DNA of 64,000 nt, taken from NCBI RefSeq assembly GCF_030272615.1, contig NC_081407.1, forward strand, positions 316,912,456-316,976,455, written 5' to 3'. The stretch is from Cryptomeria japonica. Lineage: Eukaryota; Streptophyta; Pinopsida; Cupressales; Cupressaceae. Both the position numbers and the translations under genes were made by a program. Positions 1 through 10,239 of this stretch are shown in pieces. Position 1 is the first letter of the stretch. Each line of letters opens with the position of its first letter. The notes below the pieces were generated by a model that was not told the origin of the DNA, did not search any database, and saw nothing but the letters and a program-made list of their open reading frames with translations.

Positions 1-182
1 AAGTACCCCTGTCTCTTGGTAACTGTTGTCATTTTATGACACCCTTGGTCCATCAGTGAGAACCGATCAAAGATATGTTCCATCGACCAGCGCTGCCCAG
101 TTGATCAAGGAGAAAAGCAGTGAAATCATGGTTTGAAGTGTTGCCTTGTCGGAAGTTCCTTGGCCCTCTCTTTCTTTTCTTC

Positions 183-660
183 GGAACTCCGGAACCCCAA
201 GGTTCCGAGTTTCTTTGCCTTAGCCTCTTTCTTTCTTGCTCCGGAATTCCAAGCTTCCGAAGTTCCCTTCCTTCCCTTAGCTTTTCTTTTGTTCTCCTCC
301 CCCTGGAACTCCGTAACCCCTAGGTTCCGAAGTTCCTAGTTCCTCAACCCCGGAACTCCGAAACCCGTAGGTTCCGAAGTTCCTAGTTCATCTAACCCCG
401 GAACTCTGGAACCCCCAAGTTCCGACTTTCTTAGTTCATCTAACCCCGGAACCCCCAGGTTCCGAAGTTCCTAGTTATCTAACCTCGGAACTCTAGAATC
501 CCCAGGTTCTGAAGTTCCTAGTTCCTCAACCCCGGAACTCCGGAACCCCCAGGTTCCCAAGTTCCTAGTTCCTCAACCCCGGAACTCCAGAACCCTCAGG
601 TTCCCAAGTTCCTTGTTCTTCAACCCTGGAACTCTGGAACCCCCAGGTTCCCAAGTTCCT
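183..660. repeat. Minisatellite of about 47 bp with palindromic units
   Basis: About eight units of 39-48 bp run from about 304 to 660, with two longer, more diverged units at 183-303. Each unit has the pattern GGAACTCCGGAACC, a few bases, GGTTCCGAAGTTCC, then a spacer (CTAGTTCCTCAACCCC). The two 14-mers are nearly reverse complements, so every unit can fold into a hairpin. The array lies in the putative U3 part of the LTR-like sequence. Confidence 0.85.
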
Positions 661-1095
661 TGTCCAACTACGGTGACCCTGGTCTCGGAAGTTCCCCAAC
701 TACAATAACCTCGGTCCCTGAAGTTCCCCAACTACGGTGACCCCGGTCCCCGAAGTCTTCTAAACTTGCTTCTAGCTTGCAACACTTCCGGATGGCGTGA
801 TCGACACTCAAGGCTTTTAATGCTCCGACAGTTTTGGTGACTTATGCACTTTTTTTGTGGAGCCACAGGGGTGCATTTAATGTTTTTGGCAGGATTTCCA
901 TCAAGGGAGATACGGGGCCATGCTGGGTGACTTATGTCATGTCTGACTTTGGAAGGTCAGTCAATCTATCTTCCTCAGAATTGTCTTTGGAGGTATGGCT
1001 AGGTTGCTTGCACGTACAAGTCAAGTGCATGCACTTCCCTGCACTTCCAGACTGACATGTAGGGGTCATGATCACCATTGTAACCCATTTTTTTT

Positions 1096-1103
1096 TATAT
1101 AAG
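1096..1103 (+). promoter_or_regulatory. TATA box of the LTR-like sequence
   Basis: TATATAAG follows a T-run and precedes a pyrimidine-rich leader, as at the U3/R border of plant LTRs. Confidence 0.45.
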
Positions 1104-2020
1104 GTTGTTAAGCCTTATTGTGAAGGGTTCTCTCCCTACTGCCTGGAGTTTTCTCATGCTCTCCTCTTCTCTTGAAGACTTGTAATCTTTGCATTTCTGC
1201 AACTGTAAGATTGGCGTTTGGCCTTATGATTAATTGAAGAGCATTATTCTTGCCTTCTGTCAACCTGTGTGTGTTGTGTATGCTTTCTTACCTTCATCAT
1301 AGGTGCGTGTTGTGGCTCTTTCTCTTCATATATGCTGTGTTAACTGGTTTTCTGAGTGTGACTTGTGGGAACCCTTCTCCCCTCTTGGCATTCAGTGGAT
1401 TCTAACCTTCATCTATGCATTGGGGTTACTCATATAACTGAAAGTTGTGCATCTTTAGGGTGTTTCAGTTAATTACTTGTGTCATTTAGGTAGGGAGAGG
1501 AACTTTCTCTTCTTGTTGCATCACCTCCTTTCATTTTAAGCAATTCTCTCTTCCTTTTCCTCTGCAAGTTGTTAGGATAGGCTTAAGAGTTAGTTTTTAA
1601 GTGCTGAGTTGGTTCAACACCTGCACCTGGATTGAGAAGGAAGTCGGCCTTCTCCGGAGATTCAACCCCCATACGCAAGGTCCCACACTTCGAGGTTGTT
1701 TCAATGTTTCACAAGGTTGCTGAGTTGATAGCTCAGCAAGGGTGCAAGCTTTTGTGATAACAGTAACCTTGTAAAATACTCATAAAAATTCTCAGCAGCA
1801 CCCACTGATTGTTTTTAGGAAGCCCCCCTCCATGGAAACACACCCTTAATCAAGGCTGTAAATATAATATCTAGATAATTCATTTATTTCATTGCTATAT
1901 GAAGATCTGTTCTATTATATCTGCTATATTTTATTGTTGATATTGTGCTAATCTTCTATGCATGCTATTGGATCAGCCATGAACAATTGTTAAGATCGGA
2001 AGAATCTGTTATTTCTGCAG

Positions 2021-2222
2021 TAATTTTTGTGTACAAGCAATCAATGAATATAGTGAGATTATTTCAGATGTGTCTCAAACTCAATTTGTTCCGTTTTAGA
2101 AATGTGAAAAAACAATATTTAGTTCTGTTCACAAAGAAATTGAGGTGTTACCCCTACAATCTATATCAGCTTTCCCACAAACCCAACCTCAACGTTCTGC
2201 TGGAATGAATTTATGTTGTTAG
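2021..2222 (+). other. Possible decayed or cryptic upstream PARP exon
   Basis: After an acceptor-like TTTCTGCAG at 2020, one frame reads like coding sequence rich in Gln, Ser and Pro, such as a disordered linker. It is broken by an in-frame TAG at 2097-2099, continues in the same frame, and closes with TAG at 2220-2222. No good donor is visible. It could be a relic exon of the PARP gene, a non-functional alternative exon, or chance. Confidence 0.2.
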
Positions 2223-2531
2223 TTTTCCTGCTGGACAGTGTATGCACGTTTTATTGTTATCCTTTGTTTCATTTTCGTTGCTATCTATTGACATACACTA
2301 TTCGTCTCAATCATGCGTATTCACTCATACTTTTTCTTTCATTCATCAGTATTTGAGTACTTACAAATTTTACATTACCCATCACTATTTATCAAAATTA
2401 GAAACAATAACTAAATGACGTCAAATGGACATCCATTTAAAACAAGCCATTTCAAGCACCAGATATGAATCAAAAATATATTGTCAAACTTTTTGGGACT
2501 TCTTCATTATATACTTGCATTGAACATGCAG

Positions 2532-4093
2532 GTCATGGATCGCACGGAAAAGTTTATTCAACCAGGGCATGATGTTGTACTTTTTGTAACAAGGATTCAG
2601 AAAGTTTTCAACCCAAAACTAGAAATTAACTTCCTAAAAGCTCAACGGGATCTATTCCAACCAACTTCAGTATCACATCTACTATTTCATGGGACAGATG
2701 ATGCTGGTGTCGAAGGTATAACACAGAATGGATTTCGGTTGCCAGCAGCAAATACAAAGAATATGTTTGGACGAGTAAGTACACATAATATTCAAAATCT
2801 TGTGGGAATTTGTAGTTCTTTCTTAATTCAAATGATAATAGATTGCAATTGTTGTTAATGAGCTTCCGAAGTTGTGCTTTGTGTTCACAGGGATGTTATT
2901 TTGCTACTGACTCAACAAAAAGTGCTCAAGCAATATATACGAAGGGTAGTAACAAGCTCTTACTGTGTGAAGTTCTTCTTGGTCGCACATGGACGTAAGT
3001 TTCTTGTGTTTTGTAGCTCTATATTTTACCAAAAGATAAACTTATTACTTTTTAGAGCATGTCTATTTCTAGAGGAATGCAGTTTTATTGTATTAGAATG
3101 GCTCGTGAGAGAAAATATGATCAATGCATTGGAAACCTTTCAGAGTACAAGAAGATCATCCAGAGATGGATAAAGATGAAATCAGAAAAAAAGGATACGA
3201 TTCTTTGTTTTCAAAGAGAGGTGGCAGGGGCACAGGCGGCACACTTTACGATGAATATGTGATATATAATCCCAACCAGGCAAAACCTCGATACATTGTA
3301 CACTATAAAAGTCAGCGTGAGCCACAAGCTCTGCATGCACACAATTTTCAGAACAACTTAACACGGATTTTATATGAACCATCCTTAACTTATAACGACA
3401 ACGATCCCGGAGAGTACCATTTCCGACAGGCAGAGTCTCAATTCTATAGAATGTCTAGCAGGCGTGACCAAAAGGTAAGTTTTATCATAAAATGGATGTG
3501 CATAATGCTTCTTGAAACTACAGAAATGGAATTATCTTTCTAAGGATTTCGACAATTAGCCTGTGCTATTAGCTTATCCAATGGACTCCTTGTTCTCGCT
3601 ATTTCTCTGGTAACCATTTATTGCATTTATCTGTCTGGTGGGAACTTTATCACTTCCCCATCTGAGTAGAATTTATGTTTTCGAATGCATCCAGGTTAAG
3701 AAGGTGGAGCTCATATTGAATAAAATTCTGCAAGACCGTTATGATACCGCAAAGCAAGAGCTTCAGAAAAATCAGGTCAAAGTGCAGGAGATGTTTGTAT
3801 TCCATGGCACCGATAAAGCTGCTATTGACAAGATTGTGCAAGAAGGATTCAAGATAGGGGGCGAAGGTGTCAGTGTGAGAAATGGGGCTGCATATGGAAC
3901 AGGGGTATACACAGCCGTAGATCCAGATATATCAGTGGGTTATAGCAATGGGTCAGGGATGATGCTTCTATCTCTTGCTCTGGTTGGCCAGGAAGGAATT
4001 CATTACAACAAAGGAGGTTCTGCTGATGTCTATGTTCTTCAAAATGCCGATCATCTACTTCCTAGATATATTGTTCACTTTGCCACCAATTGA
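2532..4093 (+). CDS. Tandem-domain PARP-type ADP-ribosyltransferase, C-terminal four exons
   Basis: Four exons with canonical GT-AG introns join in frame: 2532-2774, 2891-2994, 3144-3474 and 3695-4093 (TGA at 4091-4093), giving 358 residues. PARPs transfer ADP-ribose from NAD+ to protein or nucleic acid targets. Numbering from the first visible residue, domain 1 has His53 (FHGTDD), Tyr84 (GCYFATDS) and Glu153 (LYDEYVIYN), matching the H-Y-E triad of PARP catalytic domains, and ends in PRYIVHY. A linker of about 60 residues follows. Domain 2 has His263 (FHGTDK), Tyr298 (GTGVYTA) and the same PRYIVHF ending, but Val338 where Glu is expected, so mono-transfer or loss of catalysis is likely. The first exon is entered from an acceptor (CATGCAG) and the frame is open upstream, so the N-terminus is missing; ATGs at 2481, 2526 and 2535 are alternatives. 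Introns are short (116, 149 and 220 bp). All splice sites and frames are intact, which favours a live gene. RCD1/SRO proteins and the DNA-repair PARPs have only one such domain. The PARP-fold assignment is strong; the substrate is unknown. Confidence 0.88.
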
Positions 4094-5925
4094 GAAGGAT
4101 TATTTATTTGAAACGAGTCATATGTTGGCTATCAAATTTTGTAGCATCCGTTTAAAACTTAAATTTAGCAATGCTTTCTTTCATTCTCTGCACATACAAA
4201 AACACCATAAACTAATTGTTTGTATTTTTCTTTACTAATTTATATTAAATTACAAGTTATAACTTCCAATAGGAATTTGCAGTGTTCTTACCATTTTTTA
4301 TGACTATTAGGCTATTTGATATTCCTTCAACTATAAATTTTACAATTAAGATATATAATAGCAAAGAAACAGAAGAAATCTCGACTTCTCGGATACCATT
4401 ATACTGAAAGTGGGGTCAAGGTTGAGGCTCTAAGATGAATGTGTTAACGCCCCACGAAAGTCATGTATAATCCAGACATTGCAGTCTTTGAATTTGCAGG
4501 ATTTCTACCTATAAGCAGACATGAAGTCACAAAACCATTTCTAAAGATCAATTGGCAGGCACACAAGCAGCTCTTATTACATAAATATTATACTTTGCAT
4601 TCCATTTCAATTCAAAGTTTTATAAGCTAAATGCACCATTATATTGTTCATAGGGACTGGTAAATTCTCCATCGTTATGTACTACTAAATTATTATTTTT
4701 TCAATTGACATATACTTAACTTAAACTAACCAAGCATTCTCTATCTAATTTAGAAGACCAAATTCATAAACATTCAACCACAATCGTGGCAACAAGTCTA
4801 TGGCACCATTTAGATACTCACACTAGAATAGGGTCATCCTTAGATATATAGCTAATCTTTGAAGATTTATTTGTGATGGCCTTGCTTATGTATCCTTTTG
4901 GGGAATTTGAAGTTGTCATTTGTACACTAAAGATTGAGAAAACATTCTTCTTTTATGTGAGATCCTTGATCTTGCTTTGAAATTATAACTATTCATTAAG
5001 TTTATGTTTTCAATTTAATCTGATTACAGTAGAATGATAACAAACACATTACAATCAAATGTTGGTTCCATGACAATATTAGTGTACGAAGACAAAACCA
5101 TTTAGAAACCACATCATTCCAATGTCCCATGTTCATAGTGATTAACTTAGACATGCATCATTTATGCACAATGTGGTTAGCTTTTGCTTGTGTTGCACTC
5201 ACATAGGTGGTTAGCTATTATACATCTCATAGGTACCAATGGGAATTTACTTAGGCATATGTTACCTACACACAAGGTAACTAGTGCATACCCACACCAC
5301 AAGTAAAAATGATGACTAGCTTAGGCATGGACACATAATGCAATTAACTTAACCTCACAAGTACATAGAGTGACCAACTAGGAAAAAAAAAATTGTTATA
5401 CCTTAAGCATCATTTTCTTCTCTTGGCCCATTAACATAAGTTTGTAAGTACGTTTTATTCAAAAACAATGTTGGTGCATTGAGGGTTCCTTTTTTCCCTC
5501 CAATCCATTGCTAACTATGATGAAAAGCAAAACTTCCATACTACTTGTAATCATTGGCATGGGCATAAGTGTAACAATGTGCACAATTCTTGAGGCCATT
5601 TTATAAAGGTACATAATGATTGATTCATACATGGTGAACGACTAGTAGTAGGAAGAGGATGTGACACTATTGCATGCACTTTCCCATTACCTAGTTCACT
5701 AACATTTATTTTTTTAGTGCATTCTAATCATCAAAATAATGTTGATGCATCCTATGCTATATTTTGGGTCCCATCCTTTTTTTTTGGCACCACTTATAAT
5801 GATGGGCAAGCATTCCATACTACTTTGCAATCATCATTAGATAAGGTGTTACGGTAATGACATGTCACCTAAGGCTAGTAATAAGATTTTCATAGCTTCT
5901 TGTTGATCATCTACGTCATCATATG
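4094..5925. other. 3' flank of the PARP gene, no gene seen
   Basis: AT-rich DNA with short frames only. It will include the 3' UTR of the PARP gene, but no canonical AATAAA stands out close to the stop codon. No repeat boundary was recognised. Confidence 0.5.
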
Positions 5926-5929
5926 ATCT

Positions 5930-6110
5930 AAGTTATCGGGTACTCCCATACGGCCTCTCACACTTGTATGGGTATGTTTGGGTACGGGTTCCCTCAAGGG
6001 TATGCCTTGGTATGCCCAGAGTACCCAGAGGAGCTGACTGCCAAAAAGTAACAAAAAAGACATTTTTTGACCTTTTTTTTGCATCCAAAAACCCTAAAAT
6101 GTTCCTAAAA
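5930..6110. repeat. GGGTA/TACCC-rich inverted repeat cluster
   Basis: Short GGGTA, GGGTAC and GGGTATG motifs and their complements alternate over about 110 bp (for example GGGTACTCCCATACGG, TGGGTACGGGTTCCC, TATGCCCAGAGTACCC), followed by an A/T-rich stretch. It resembles a transposon terminus or satellite fragment but matches no family I can name. The short frames across it do not look coding. Confidence 0.4.
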
Positions 6111-7536
6111 GCATCATTTTGTCCAATACAAAGATCATTTTTCTCTCCACTCTTTTTTTTCTCATTTCTCCCCACACCCCCTCTATCACCAAGTTTTTCT
6201 CACCTCTAACACCTTGTCAACTTATTATTGTTGCCCCTCAAACCCATTAGGGTCTCCTCTCCCAACCCCCCCCCCCACTAGTTATTGGGATCTCTTGTCA
6301 TAGGAAATATGATTACAATGAGGGGGTTTGGGAGTGGATACCAAAATCAAGAACTTAGACAACTAAAATTGCCACTGTTAAATACCAATTGATGAAGATA
6401 AATATCAAAGCTAACAGATTTCCACAATCCATTCTAATCTTGTATGCAAGTTTCTGGATTAGATTGTGTGAGCACTTTTTTCCATCAACGTTTCGAATCA
6501 CACTCCGTGATTCATCATCAGGATGCAAGAGAGTTTAAATATTTGACTATCAATTGACATTTATTATTTATCTTTATCACTACCATTTTGACATTTGGCA
6601 TTGATCAATGATGAAGTGTCATACTATGAAATATATTTGGTTTTACAATTTTGTAAATTTCTTTAAATTTTTATTATTTTTGTATATATATATATACACA
6701 TTGTGCCCAAACTTACTATACCCAAGAGAGACAAAGTGACGCATCGATGTACCTATGTCCTATACTTGTACCAATATTTGTTTCAACAACGCAACATATA
6801 ATTGTATTAGTTCTTAATTAGGATGTCTTATGATATTAGCACAAACCCAATATTAGTGTTTATACTATCATATCAAAGGATTGGTAGTAATCAAAATATT
6901 GTCACCAAGCAACAATTATACAAAAGCTTCAACATGGATTTCAATGATTTCCTACCTATAATATAATTCAATAATATCAATATCATAATAGTATTATGAT
7001 TAAAACATCCTTCTTGGTTAAAAACACAATATGCATCTACAAAAGCTCATAATAATCATTTGAACTTTGAAGACATACATACACATGATCAATACCCGAT
7101 TCATACTCAAGATAGTTGGCCACACTATATACCTTAGATCATCATATAAAGATATCCACTTAATAATATTAGTAATAATAATATTGTTAACCTTCTCATA
7201 TGTTGACCTTATTCTATAATCCTATATTCGTATAACAATCCATTCAAGAAGAAAGCTTGTAAATAGCTCCAAGGTAGGTAGTGACATAAAACCAATTTAA
7301 GTTTAATTCAAACATCCTTGTCATTGGTAAGGATAAGGCATAACTATCCTTGAAACACATTCAAGCTTAGGTAGCTAGGACAACCTAGAAATTTGCATAT
7401 GTTAACTTTCTAAGCCATGGTTTTATTCAAGAATGAGACTCTAATAAGCTCTTTACTAGTAGTTAATTTAGTAAGAAGATAAATAAGTAAATGCACCTAA
7501 AAGGTCCAGGGTATCATATCTTCTAAATAATATTTA
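6111..7536. other. Non-coding AT-rich stretch
   Basis: No gene is supported. It holds a poly-C run near 6264, a short hairpin with stems GAATCAC (6495-6501) and GTGATTC (6507-6513), and a (TA)n microsatellite at about 6682-6696. Confidence 0.5.
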
Positions 7537-8330
7537 ACTTATGTAAAGAGGAAAAATCGAACCCTAGTCGTTCTCCCCTCCCCAACTCCGAGGAGAGAGA
7601 AGGGAGAGTCACTAGGGTTGATGGTTTTCACTTAGGAGGGACTTTACATTCAAAAGAGGGGTTGAAACCCACAAGATCCAATCCCACGCAATGCAAGATT
7701 GGATTCTATATGAGTTTCAAGGGTTGTGATAGCAAGGATACCCTCTTTTGTAAAGAATGTAGATAGAAAGATTAAGCTAGGAATGCATAGAAAGTGAGAA
7801 AGGTTCGCTTATAAACTGAGATAGGGATATAGGATGAAGCTGCGGACCTGGAATTAGCTGTAAAATGTCGATACGGCGCTGTCCTGCAAATTTGAGCAAA
7901 AGTTGACGGGACGATGGCGCTCAGCGTGCACACGGTCCTCCGAAAAATCCGCAAAACGAAGGGGGATCTGTTCGTCTCTGCACAAGGATTCCAGATCTTC
8001 AATTTCAGCCGCGTACCTGCAACCTACACACAGAAAAGCGAAGACGATTGGGGGGTTAGGGATTAGGGGTTTGCCCTTAGGTCAAACCCCGGTTTTGGAA
8101 TTAACCAAGAAATGAGAAATGCTGTAAATGTAATGTAAAACAAGTACTAATACCTTGTTGTAAGGATGTTTGTATCCTTATATGCGAAGGTATAGATGTT
8201 GTTGTTTGTTGTATGTTGTATGTTGTAGCATGTAATGTGTTGTAAGTGATCTCCTCTTCAATGGTTGAATCCTTGTCTTGAATGCAACACTTAGCCTTGA
8301 ATGGAGACTTAGAATGATCAATTGCTTGAA

Positions 8331-8367
8331 GGAATGCTTGAATGCTTGAATGCTTGAATGTTTGAAT
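8331..8367. repeat. GAATGCTT octamer microsatellite in the LTR
   Basis: Four to five copies of an 8-bp unit (GAATGCTT) in tandem. The same microsatellite sits at the matching place in the LTRs at about 41172-41215 and 47758-47800. Confidence 0.8.
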
Positions 8368-8416
8368 ATCGTTTTCACCTTTTTCCCTCCTCCTCAAATG
8401 AGAGAGGAAAAGTAGT

Positions 8417-8425
8417 TTATATACT
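8417..8425 (-). promoter_or_regulatory. TATA box of the solo LTR, minus strand
   Basis: Read on the minus strand this is GTATATAAA, placed as expected for the U3 promoter of a minus-strand LTR. A similar GTATATAAGG lies in the LTR at 63981-63989. Confidence 0.5.
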
Positions 8426-8947
8426 TGCCAATTAGGGTTAAAAGACTGATTTTCCTGACCTTAGGCCGACCAGGAAATGTTATTTTCCAATTTGCAAACA
8501 AAAAGGCCCGAAGTCCCATAGGAGACCGGGCCCAAAATAGGGCGAGGGACCAGGGCGCTGGGCGCCATGGTCCTGAAGGACCAGGGTGCTGGGCGCTCTG
8601 GTCCCACCTCCCAGGACAACAGGGTGCAAAGGAGGATCAGGCCAGGGTGCAAGAAAATGCAGTTTTTGGTGTCGTGAGCAAGTTTCGGGGTCTCCATTCA
8701 GGTTCCGTGTTGTGTCGCCATCGTGAAGACCGAAATGCAGTCAAAATTGCAAGTGTCGCAATTTTAGGACGCTACAACTTAATGTCATGGACTAATAAAC
8801 ATATTGATTACACAAGCTTTAGACAACTAGTTATAATATTTTAAGTTGATTCTAAAGCCCTCCAAGATGAGTTATTAAGCACTTTATTAACTTACATTGT
8901 ATCATTTAATAATATTTAAATCATGTCATAATTGCAACATCTATAAT

Positions 8948-9200
8948 TCCAAGAGGAGGCCCTTTGGTGAAATTGTGGGGCTTCTTGCCAAGGTTCAATC
9001 CTTGTGGGGTTGCTCTCTACCATGTCAACAATAGAGATTGTTTACCTTGGTGTTAACACATCAAATTATTCTAGGGGAGACCCTTTGATCAAATAGTGGG
9101 GCTTCTTGATTTTAGTGCCAACAACCAAGGTTCAAACCTCACAAGGTCACTCTCTACCATGTCAACAATGGAGATTACTTATCTTGGTATTAGCACACCA
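8948..9200 (+). repeat. Two-copy SINE-like repeat with B-box-like motifs
   Basis: Two diverged tandem copies (about 8951-9065 and 9072-9200) share CCCTTTG, GTGGGGCTTCTTG, a B-box-like element (GGTTCAATCC at 8992-9001; GGTTCAAACC at 9129-9138), CTCTCTACCATGTCAACAAT and a 3' part. The B-box likeness and spacing suggest a tRNA-derived SINE that duplicated; the A-box is weak and no poly-A/T tail boundary is clear. Confidence 0.4.
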
Positions 9201-10020
9201 AAACTTTATCTTGTGTATTATTGGTTAACAGATTTGTCTCCTCAAATAATTAATTTGTATGACTATATTATTCCCAAAAATGAAGAAAAAAAAGTAACAA
9301 ATAGTTATGTAAGTAATTGACTTCCCTATGAATTTTATTAAGATACAACTCCCTTTTATGATTGAATTTGTGATTTAAAAAAAAAAATATAAAGAATGTG
9401 GTATACTAAAAACCAAAAAGTAGAAAAGGAAAACTATGATTTGTCCCATAGCCATGATACAAATACGATTAGTGGATTTAATGCAATATTTTATAGAAGC
9501 ATCTATCCAAAGAATAGGTTTTGAAATTGAAATACTTATTAATGAAAATAATATCACCAAGTATCCCAACACAAAGATTGAAAATATCAGCGAAAGAGAT
9601 ATAACTTTGAATGAAAATTTCCCTACACTACAAAAGGAAATGAATGTCATGTGATTGGATATCACATTTACAAAGAAAGACAATATCTAGATGTTTACCC
9701 AAAGCTCATAGACTTAGAAATAAGCATCAAAACATCACATTCAATTTCATATGGACACAAACAAAAATGAATTCCTTTATAAATTAGTTTTTTTTTTCCA
9801 TTTTCGATTGTGCCGCAGTCTTGCATTATAAAGCAATGGGGATCAAAATTTTAACCCTTCAAATGTCCTTTAATTACATATATATAGTTTTTCAAAGTCT
9901 AATTGCCAAAGTAGTTTTTAAACTGTTTCTTTAAAAAGAATAATTAAAATAAAGGTTTAATAGAAATGAATTGAATAAATTCAAAAGCTCAAAAAGAAAC
10001 AAGTGACTATTGTTGAGGTG
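9201..10020. other. AT-rich stretch, no gene supported
   Basis: Short frames occur, the longest about 100 codons, but none shows a recognisable motif or coding bias. Confidence 0.45.
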
Positions 10021-10239
10021 GTTGATTCTATGGGTCTATGTTAACACCATCCAATAGGAGCTACTGTGGCAATCACAGGTGCCTTATAATCTTTCAATGC
10101 TTGTCTCATTGATGGAGTATTTGTATGTTGAGGAATACCACTTTTTTTGTCTTGAGCTTCTTGAGGGATTTATTAGCACAAATGTTATCCATTTTGGTAG
10201 TGAAATTGGCTAGATGATTGTCATACCAAGCCAATGTTA

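Larger units (their letters stand above)
1..1762 (+). repeat. LTR-like sequence, left end outside the window
   Basis: The stretch reads like a plus-strand LTR: a GC-rich repeated upstream part, a TATA box at 1096-1103, then a T-rich leader. No coding frame with recognisable similarity was seen. The right end is uncertain; a plausible LTR terminus is the ...ATAACA at about 1762, just before the A/T-rich DNA that leads into the PARP gene. No partner LTR, primer site or target duplication can be shown because the left end is missing. It may be a solo LTR sitting in an intron or upstream region of the PARP gene. Confidence 0.45.
7542..8776 (-). mobile_element. Solo LTR, Gypsy type, with target duplication
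   Basis: A 1235-bp LTR with ends TGTA...TACA flanked by the direct repeat ACTTA (7537-7541 and 8777-8781), the mark of LTR-LTR recombination leaving one LTR. It is related to the LTRs at 40403, 46989 and 63133: shared blocks include the start TGTAAAG(A/T)GG, a CACGGTCCTCCGAAAAATC block, the segment GGTCAAACCCC followed by TTTTGGAATTAA, the octamer repeats and a GC-rich hairpin cluster. The orientation, by analogy with the complete copy, is minus. Short frames inside it are not genes. Confidence 0.88.

Noticed and set aside
120-339. Overlapping plus-strand frames of 67-68 codons
   Set aside because: They lie in the palindromic minisatellite; low complexity, open by repeat composition.
5933-6209. 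Frames of about 80 codons on both strands
   Set aside because: Low-complexity translation with poly-Phe/Ser runs, and opposite-strand frames over the same DNA; no motif.
9436-9654. A 72-codon plus-strand frame (MICPIAMIQIRLVDLM...)
   Set aside because: No family resemblance, no start context or neighbours, and an opposite-strand frame of greater length with poor composition.
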